DNA of 6,127 bases from AC-50 sp035640455 (GTDB taxonomy: Bacteria; Actinomycetota; Thermoleophilia; Gaiellales; Gaiellaceae): the NCBI GenBank assembly GCA_035640455.1, contig DASQWB010000128.1:1-6127 (forward strand), given 5' to 3'. Position 1 is the first letter of the stretch; every line of letters begins with the position of its first letter. The position numbers were made by a program, and so were the translations under genes. Below, piece after piece: positions 1 through 4,354 of this stretch. The notes beneath the pieces are model-generated. The model had not been told where the DNA came from. It saw nothing but the letters and a program-made list of their open reading frames with translations, and did no database searches.

Positions 1-164
1 ACGACGTTGACGAAGTCGTACGGGCCGAGGGTCGCCCACTGGTTGACCACCTTCGCCCCGAGCTCCTCGACGTCGCGGTTCACCTCGCGCAGCCGGTCGG
101 GGTTCGAGCGCAGCGTCTGGACGCCCTGGGCGGTGAGGGTCGTGAGCAGGATGTACGTCGGCAT
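1..164 (-). CDS. GYD domain-containing protein (partial, C-terminus outside window)
   Basis: The minus strand reads from an ATG at 164-162 to the window edge, giving 54 residues that begin MPTYILLTTLTAQGVQTLRS and end LGPYDFVNVV. This matches the start of GYD-domain proteins, small proteins of about 95-100 residues with a ferredoxin-like alpha/beta fold. Typical family features are the opening strand, a helix rich in 'RxREVNRxVEELGAKV', a 'QWATLGPYDFVNVV' strand, and the Gly-x-Tyr-Asp signature, here G-P-Y-D. The biochemical role of the family is unknown. The start is well supported: AAGGAG lies at 175-170 on the minus strand, five bases before the ATG. The gene is divergent from the DUF2182-DUF1326 operon and shares a 77-bp intergenic region with it. 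About 40 residues are missing only because of the window edge; the visible part is intact. Confidence 0.88.
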   Translation of the reverse strand, partial: MPTYILLTTLTAQGVQTLRSNPDRLREVNRDVEELGAKVVNQWATLGPYDFVNV

Positions 165-197
165 GGCGGCTCCTTGGAGACGATCGCGAGAGGCGCG

Positions 198-203
198 AGT
201 GTA
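198..203 (-). promoter_or_regulatory. Putative -10 element for the GYD gene
   Basis: On the minus strand 203-198 reads TACACT, which fits the TAnnnT -10 consensus. Transcription would begin near 191 and give a leader of about 26 bases that contains the AAGGAG ribosome binding site. No recognisable -35 hexamer sits 17-18 bases upstream; the palindrome at 214-227 occupies that position instead. This is a motif-level inference. Confidence 0.3.
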
Positions 204-213
204 AATGCCTTCC

Positions 214-227
214 GCGGCCCGGGCCGC
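214..227. promoter_or_regulatory. 14-bp perfect palindrome in the divergent promoter region (possible operator)
   Basis: GCGGCCCGGGCCGC at 214-227 equals its own reverse complement over all 14 bases. It lies between the candidate -10 elements of the two divergent genes (203-198 minus and 229-234 plus), covering the -35/spacer zone of both, where a dimeric regulator could act on both. The octamer TTCCGCGG also occurs twice nearby, at 210-217 and 234-241, 24 bp apart. High GC makes chance palindromes more likely, so operator function is only a suggestion. Confidence 0.3.
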
Positions 228-228
228 C

Positions 229-234
229 TACAGT
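229..234 (+). promoter_or_regulatory. Putative -10 element of a leaderless promoter for the DUF2182 gene
   Basis: TACAGT at 229-234 fits TAnnnT and ends seven bases before the ATG at 242, the spacing expected when transcription starts at or next to the start codon. No Shine-Dalgarno-like sequence precedes this ATG, which agrees with leaderless translation, common in high-GC actinobacteria. No good -35 hexamer is visible. Confidence 0.35.
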
Positions 235-241
235 TCCGCGG

Positions 242-932
242 ATGTCCTCGTCCGCCGCCGTCCGTACCGCCGCGGCGCTCCTCGCCGGTTCGCTCGTGGC
301 ATGGATCGTGCTCGTCGACCAGATGCGCGGCATGGACGCGGGTCCGGGGATGGATCTCGGCTCACTCGGCTGGTACCTCGGCGTCTGGGTGACGATGACG
401 GCGGCGATGATGCTGCCCTCGGTCGCGCCGACGGTGGTCGCGTACACGCAGGTGAAACGCCGCGCGCGAGCCGGAACGACGTTCTTCCTCGCCGGCTATC
501 TCGTCGCGTGGACGGCCTACGGTCTCGTCGCGTACGCGATCTACCGCGCCTTGCAGGCGGCGGCGCCGGTGGGACTCGGGTGGCCGCTACCTCGCGGCCG
601 CAGCGCTCGCCGCGGCCGGCCTGTACGAGGTCACGCCGCTCAAGTCACTCTGCCTCCGCCACTGCCGGACGCCGCTCCACTTCGTGCTCGGCCGCTGGCG
701 ACCCGGTCGCGTCGGCGCCGGGCGGATGGGAGCCGAGCACGGCGCCCACTGCGTCGGCTGCTGCTTCGGCCTCATGCTCGTCCTGTTCGTGCTCGGCCTG
801 ATGAGCCTCGCGTTGATGGCCGTCGTTGCGGCGGTCGTCTTCGCCGATAAGGTCCTGCCGGTCGGCGACCGACTGCCTCGCGTGGTCGCGGCTGCCTGCG
901 TCGCGACAGGAGTCTGGCTCGCGCTCGCATGA
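242..932 (+). CDS. DUF2182 predicted metal-binding integral membrane protein (frame broken near 578-580)
   Basis: As written, the frame from ATG 242 reads about 112 family-like residues, then loses similarity and stops at 848-850. A second frame then carries the rest of the family to a TGA at 930-932. Removing one G from the GGG at 578-580 joins them into a 229-residue protein of normal family length. Family landmarks in the repaired protein are the first membrane segment near residues 9-25, VWVTMTAAMMLPS at 48-60, a segment near 80-103, TPLKxxCLRHCR at 131-142, and GxEHGAHCVGCCFGLM at 163-178, followed by two membrane helices. The conserved Cys and His residues are candidate metal ligands. 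From memory, some DUF2182 proteins have been linked to copper delivery to oxidases; nothing here proves the metal. The end overlaps the next gene by ATGA, implying translational coupling. Whether the break is real or a sequencing error cannot be decided here. Confidence 0.85.
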
Positions 933-1541
933 CCTGGCACGTCGAGGGAACGTACGCCGAGTCCTGCAACTGCGACCCGATCTGCCCGTGCCGACGCATC
1001 GACGGGCGGCCGCGCGGGCGGTCGACGTACGGGCTCTGCCTCGGCGCGCTGTCGTGGCTGATCGAGGATGGCCAGCACGGGAGTACCGACCTCTCCGGCC
1101 TAAAAGTCGCCATCGCCTCGAGCCACTCAGACGACGAGGCCGGCTCGCCGTGGAGCATCGTTCTCTACCTCGACGAGCGAGCCGACCCCGAGCAGCAGGC
1201 GGCGGCTCGAGCGGATCTTCCTCGGCCGCGTCGGTGGCACGCAGATCGACCACTTCCCGCGCCCGTGGAAGCCGAGCCACGTGCTCGCCGTGCGGCCGGC
1301 GCGGATCGAGATCGACCACACCCCACGGCGGCAGTGGTTCCGCGTCCGCGACGCGCTCAGCGTCCGCATCCGCGGCCCGGTCGACGGTCCCGCGACCGTC
1401 ACCTGCGTCATCCCCGGGCACGAGCAGGCGGGCGAGGAGCTCGTCGCGGAGTACATGAAGGTCGAGGACACGTCGCTTCGGTTCGAGTACCGAGGGAACT
1501 GCGGCTACGCCGCTCGCTTCGACTATCGCAGCGCGGATTAG
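929..1541 (+). CDS. DUF1326 domain-containing protein (frame broken near 1198-1205)
   Basis: The ATG at 929 overlaps the TGA of the DUF2182 gene (ATGA), so translation is probably coupled; an AGGAG at 908-912 is too distant to be a normal ribosome binding site. The protein starts MTWHVEGTYAESCNCDPICP, the typical DUF1326 opening with Cys at 13, 15, 19 and 21. It continues through STYGLCLGALSW (32-43), SPWSIVLYLDER (73-84), VRPARIEIDHTP (121-132), VTCVIPGHEQAGEE (157-170) and a final FEYRGNCGYAARFDYRS. The frame shifts after about residue 92: deleting one base in GGCGGCGG at 1198-1205 gives AALERIFLGRVGGTQ and joins the halves into 203 residues, the usual family size. The family's function is unknown, but it is often found beside DUF2182. 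The clustered cysteines and that partnership suggest metal binding, which is an inference. Uncorrected, the first frame runs on to 1678 as nonsense. Confidence 0.85.
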
Positions 1542-1573
1542 CCTCGATGGACGACTTCGGACTAATTCCGGAT

Positions 1574-1623
1574 CAGCCGCGACGCTTGCTACTGAGGCCA
1601 CAGGAGCCGGCACGTCGCGGCTG
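1574..1623. terminator. 11-bp perfect inverted repeat in the convergent gap (possible bidirectional terminator)
   Basis: CAGCCGCGACG at 1574-1584 is the exact reverse complement of CGTCGCGGCTG at 1613-1623. The 28-base loop can add a further TGC/GCA pairing (1587-1589 with 1610-1612). It starts 32 bases after the DUF1326 stop and ends 51 bases past the stop of the convergent nuclease-like gene, so one hairpin could end both transcripts. There is no T-run on either side, so factor-independent termination would be atypical. Nothing else recognisable lies in 1542-1674. Confidence 0.4.
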
Positions 1624-1674
1624 TAGGCGATCTACGGGCTCGACGGCACCGCTCCGAGCGACGCCCTTCGAGAG

Positions 1675-2729
1675 TTAGCTCTTCCGCGCAACGTGACGCG
1701 GGAGCCTTGACATGATCTCGGCTACTACGCCGTAGTGGGGACCCTCAAGCGAGCTTAGCGAGTGCGCAATCAGTTCTAATGCGCCGAGCTTGCTTGACCA
1801 CCTATCTTGGTCGAGGCGGCGCGCAGCATGAGTCGGAATTCCAGCCCCAGCAAAGATGGAGATCTGTTCAGCCCCAATGAGACGCGATCGGTCAGGATCG
1901 GGATCCGTAACGTACCCCAGCGTCTCATAGGCGGCAACAAAGCCTCTACTGTCTCGAGCGCGGCAGCACCGACGGGCCAATACGTTGGTCCCGAAGCAAT
2001 GGGCGGAAACCACCAGCGCCGGTCATCGCCTGCCGCCCACGCGAAGCTGTTGTATGTGGGCGTCGCCGGGGCCAGCACGCGCACATACGGATCGCGGCGA
2101 AGCCCTGGGAAGAACTCGATATAGGGCTTGTGAGGGCTCGCTCTGGAGCTTGGCGGTTCCGAAACCATGAAGATGCGGACAGGTGTGAGCCGCTCGCGCT
2201 CTTTCAGCAGCGACTCGGCTCCTAATAACTCTCGAAGATGCCTGATCCCCGCGGCCAGCTCGTCAAAGCCATTGCTCGAGAAGACAAGTTCCCCTTCCTC
2301 GTAAACGACCCAAACAGGACCGTTCGTGAGTGCTGCGAATCGACTCCGGGAGACGAGTTGTTCAAGCAACACTTGCTGGAGATAGGCCGACGAGACGGCA
2401 GCCGTAGCTAGCGCGACCTTTGCCTCTATAACCGCCACTGCGTTCGACGCGGATTCCGGGATCAGGAGGTAATCGGGACGGACTCTGAAGCGGCCGGGGT
2501 GGAGTTCCGCTGCAAGCGCGATTTCCGGTGTGATCGGAAATGAGATTTCACACGCGATCTGCGATGGGTCGAGGCGAAGTCCCACATCCGACGTGAGTAC
2601 TGGGCTGATGAGAAACTCTCGCCTCCAGGCTTCGCTGTTGAGGGCGCGCGGAGGAGCAGCCTCCATCCGCCTGGCTAGTGCGCGGAACAAATCGTCATGA
2701 CCCAACGCCCTCTTTGAGTTCACCAGCAT
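1675..2729 (-). CDS. Two-domain protein: HsdR-N-like PD-(D/E)XK nuclease domain plus 'YNCxAWAxG/THAARxL' domain (frame broken at 1939-1941)
   Basis: The frame from ATG 2729 is open to 1776, but its last 55 residues look non-coding. Adding one base to the AAA at 1939-1941 switches to a frame ending in TAA at 1675 and gives 351 residues with a family-like C-terminus. Domain 1 (about 1-175) resembles the nuclease domain of type I restriction R subunits: E38 upstream, RPDYLLI (84-90), VIEAK (100-104, giving the D86...E102-x-K104 core), Q118/Q119 in the next helix, and FAALTNGPVWVVY (131-143). Domain 2 (about 200-351) follows a bacterial family I recall only by motif: FFPGL (206-210), YNSFAWAAGD (226-235), RWWFP (238-242), YWP (250-252), EAFVAAYETLGY (262-273), PTHAARRL (299-306) and RWSSKLG (310-316). 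The usual Cys of the YNC motif is Ser228. DNA cleavage is inferred from motifs only; the role of domain 2 is unknown. No strong ribosome binding site precedes the ATG. Base composition is lower in GC than neighbouring genes. Confidence 0.75.
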
Positions 2730-2942
2730 ACCCTACGACTCACCGCCTCGATCCGAACATGACCCGATAGATCAGAGGTACTAGCCTCAGCCGTACGTCG
2801 AGGTGATCGCGGCCTTATGGGGGAGGCCTACAAGCGAAAGCCGCTTCCGGACGACGGTTACATCAACGGCTACATCGGCCGATTTCGAACGCGATCGGCC
2901 GGTGACGAACGCCCTCCGGCCAGTCGATCGAGCACGATAGGA
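2730..2942. other. 213-bp intergenic region between the FMN-protein gene and the nuclease-like gene
   Basis: This gap follows the stop of the FMN-binding protein gene and precedes the start of the nuclease-fusion gene, both on the minus strand. It should therefore hold the promoter of the latter, but I see no convincing -10/-35 pair or Shine-Dalgarno sequence. The ten bases immediately before the ATG on the minus strand read GTCGTAGGGT. The only clear structure is the ATCGGCCG repeat pair at 2874-2901. An open plus-strand stretch beginning ATG at 2817 is judged not to be a gene. Confidence 0.5.
2876..2901. terminator. 8-bp inverted repeat, possible terminator of the FMN-protein gene or operator
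   Basis: CGGCCGAT at 2876-2883 pairs with ATCGGCCG at 2894-2901 across a 10-base loop. It lies about 40 bases past the stop of the FMN-binding protein gene on the minus strand, a normal terminator position. No U-run follows. Read differently, ATCGGCCG also occurs as a direct repeat 20 bp apart (2874-2881 and 2894-2901), so an operator upstream of the nuclease-like gene is an equal possibility. Confidence 0.25.
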
Positions 2943-3560
2943 CTAGCCCTTGTCCAGCGTCTCCCGAGATGGATCTTGCGCCGGATCGCCCTTGGGGAGC
3001 GCATTTCGCGACCACTCCGCCTTCTTCCACCGCGGCACCGGCGTCCGGCACTCCTCCTTCGGCACGAAGCGCGAGCGCTGCACGAGCCGGTACTCGTGGA
3101 TATAGCGCGGGCAGTTCGGGAAGACCTCGGTCGCGCGCACGCGCACGACGAACTGCGCCTCGGGGTACTCCGCGAGGAGCTCGTCCTCCGCGTCGATCGA
3201 CGCGATCCCGTTCAGCCGCATCCGCTTCCGGCCCTCGAAGTCGATGAAGAGCAGCCCCACCTGCGGGTTGACGAGCGCGTTCCCGGCCGTGAGGTACATG
3301 CCGTTTCCGTCGTAGATCGGGAAGGCGATCGTCCGCTCGTCGAGGATGCGCACGAAGCCGGGAGCGCCGCCCTTGTAGGAGCACTGCGGCCGCCCTTCCG
3401 CGTCGGCCGTGGCGATGAAGAACATGTCCCGCGCCTCGACGAAGGCGCGGTCGTCGTCGTCGATCGTGTCGCGGACGAGCCGCTCGTCGATCCGGTCAGC
3501 GAGACGACGGGTGTCGAACCGGTCTTGAAGCTGCCGGCTTCCCTCGTGGTAGCGCGCCAT
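2943..3560 (-). CDS. Pyridoxamine 5'-phosphate oxidase-like FMN-binding split-barrel protein
   Basis: An intact 205-residue protein starting MARYHEGSRQLQDRFDTRRL. It belongs to the FMN-binding split-barrel superfamily and resembles the actinobacterial/Deinococcus subgroup (DR2398-like), not the true PdxH enzymes of vitamin B6 synthesis. Supporting segments are DMFFIATADAEGRPQCSYKG (45-64, first barrel strands), FVRILDERTIAFPIYDGN (69-86), NPQVGLLFIDFEG (98-110), RMRLNGIASI (113-122) and VVRVRATEVFPNCPRYIHEY (138-157). Members of this superfamily use FMN or F420 for oxidoreduction, or only bind the cofactor; the substrate here is unknown. The family-typical N-terminus supports ATG 3560 although only a weak GAAGAC precedes it. 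The start lies inside the 3' end of the upstream membrane-protein gene with a 65-base overlap, suggesting a coupled operon. The C-terminal 35 residues are hydrophilic and rich in Lys, Asp and Pro. Confidence 0.88.
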   Translation of the reverse strand: MARYHEGSRQLQDRFDTRRLADRIDERLVRDTIDDDDRAFVEARDMFFIATADAEGRPQCSYKGGAPGFVRILDERTIAFPIYDGNGMYLTAGNALVNPQVGLLFIDFEGRKRMRLNGIASIDAEDELLAEYPEAQFVVRVRATEVFPNCPRYIHEYRLVQRSRFVPKEECRTPVPRWKKAEWSRNALPKGDPAQDPSRETLDKG

Positions 3561-4245
3561 CGGTCTTCGATGATCGCACGCGCGCCACCTGGTCGTCGTA
3601 CAGCAGCGCGGCGCCGAGGAAGAGGAGCGGCGAGATGACGAGGCTCGCGAGGAAGCCGGCGACTGCGACCGCCGCCTCGCCGGCCCCGCGAAGGAGGAAG
3701 AACAGCACGCCCTGGCTGAGGAAGACGACGATCACGAGCGTCGCGAGGGAGCCGAGCGCGTGGACGTAGTCGGCGCGCGCGAGCTCGATCCCGCGCCGGA
3801 GCGATGCGCGGAAGCCGCGTCCTTCGCGCAGCACCGCCGGCACCGCGAGCCCGAAGAGTGCGAGCCACGCGAGCCCGGGCAGGACGAAGGCCGTCGTCAA
3901 GACCGGCACGGGCACGAAGACGAGCGCGCCGACGGCGAAGGCCAGCGCGAGCGATCCGCGTCGCTCGTCGGCGACGAGGACGCACGCCGCGACGTATGAG
4001 GCGGTCAAGAGGATCGACCCGGCGGTGACGAGCAGGACGAGCCGCTCGAGCTGCGTGAGCGGCGCCTCGGCGACGACGAGGGACGCGGGCGGGAGCCCGA
4101 GCGTAAGCGAGGCCCAGAACCGCCGCCCGTAGAAGCGGACGGTCTCCGCGACGAGCTGGCCCACCGTCCGCGTCTCGGGCGGGAGCGGCGGCGGGAGCTC
4201 CCGCGATCGCCGGCTCCGCTCGGCGGTCCTGCTCACGCCGCGCAC
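3496..4245 (-). CDS. Predicted polytopic membrane protein of unknown function
   Basis: A 249-residue hydrophobic protein starting with GTG at 4245; a second in-frame GTG lies three codons later at 4236-4234, and neither has a clear ribosome binding site. The N-terminus is basic and proline-rich (RELPPPLPPETRTVGQLVAE, 15-34), followed by an amphipathic stretch 'TVRFYGRRFWASL'. Hydrophobic segments lie near 46-60, 66-92, 98-138 (long enough for two helices with a VPVPV bend) and 161-217 (two or three helices). A six-helix topology with a cytoplasmic N-terminus is therefore likely. It resembles uncharacterised actinobacterial membrane proteins, but I cannot name a family or substrate. The frame is continuous, and no stop appears in any frame that would end it before the downstream ATG at 3560, so the 65-base overlap seems genuine. 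The last 30 residues are charged and may be a cytosolic tail. It lies 109 bases after clpB, beyond the hairpins. Confidence 0.72.
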   Translation of the reverse strand: MRGVSRTAERSRRSRELPPPLPPETRTVGQLVAETVRFYGRRFWASLTLGLPPASLVVAEAPLTQLERLVLLVTAGSILLTASYVAACVLVADERRGSLALAFAVGALVFVPVPVLTTAFVLPGLAWLALFGLAVPAVLREGRGFRASLRRGIELARADYVHALGSLATLVIVVFLSQGVLFFLLRGAGEAAVAVAGFLASLVISPLLFLGAALLYDDQVARVRSSKTDGALPRGKPAASRPVRHPSSR

Positions 4246-4299
4246 GCTAGCTGACTCTTCGGGTCGGGTGTGACCGCCTCTTCGGCCACGGCCGGGATC

Positions 4300-4341
4300 T
4301 CCGGGGTCAGACCCCGGACACGGCTGCGGCCGGCGCGGCCG
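4300..4341 (-). terminator. Tandem hairpins downstream of clpB
   Basis: Two compact inverted repeats follow the clpB stop on the minus strand. Nearest the stop, CGGCCG-GCG-CGGCCG spans 4327-4341 (6-bp stem, 3-base loop). Next, TCCGGGGTCAGACCCCGGA spans 4300-4318 (8-bp stem, 3-base loop). They begin 13 and 36 bases beyond the TGA. No U-run follows either, as is common for terminators in high-GC actinobacteria. They separate clpB from the membrane-protein gene and so argue against full co-transcription. Confidence 0.5.
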
Positions 4342-4354
4342 AACGGGCCAGCGA

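Noticed and set aside
570..590. Programmed ribosomal frameshifting as the explanation for the DUF2182 break
   Set aside because: No classic slippery heptamer or following pseudoknot is evident, and the family is normally one continuous frame. An indel, real or technical, is simpler.
645..1613. Long minus-strand open frame (322 residues) opposite the DUF2182-DUF1326 genes
   Set aside because: The product is Arg/Ala/Asp-rich with no family-like segment. The plus strand carries two recognisable families over the same bases, so this is a high-GC antisense shadow.
1546..1678. Possible small plus-strand gene beginning MDDFGLIPDQPRR
   Set aside because: It is simply the unrepaired DUF1326 frame running on past the true stop, has no ribosome binding site, and spans the inverted repeat.
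1807..2124. Plus-strand open frame of 105 residues opposite the nuclease-fusion gene
   Set aside because: It is antisense to the conserved second domain of the fusion protein, shows no family similarity and lacks a ribosome binding site.
2817..3638. Plus-strand open frame (273 residues) starting MGEAYKRKPLPDDGYINGYI
   Set aside because: Most of it is antisense to the intact FMN-binding protein. The first 40 residues in the gap look somewhat protein-like, but there is no ribosome binding site and no recognised family.
3212..3985. Minus-strand open frame of 257 residues overlapping the membrane and FMN-protein genes
   Set aside because: Its product is a low-complexity Arg/Ala/Ser run, shifted relative to two credible genes on the same strand.
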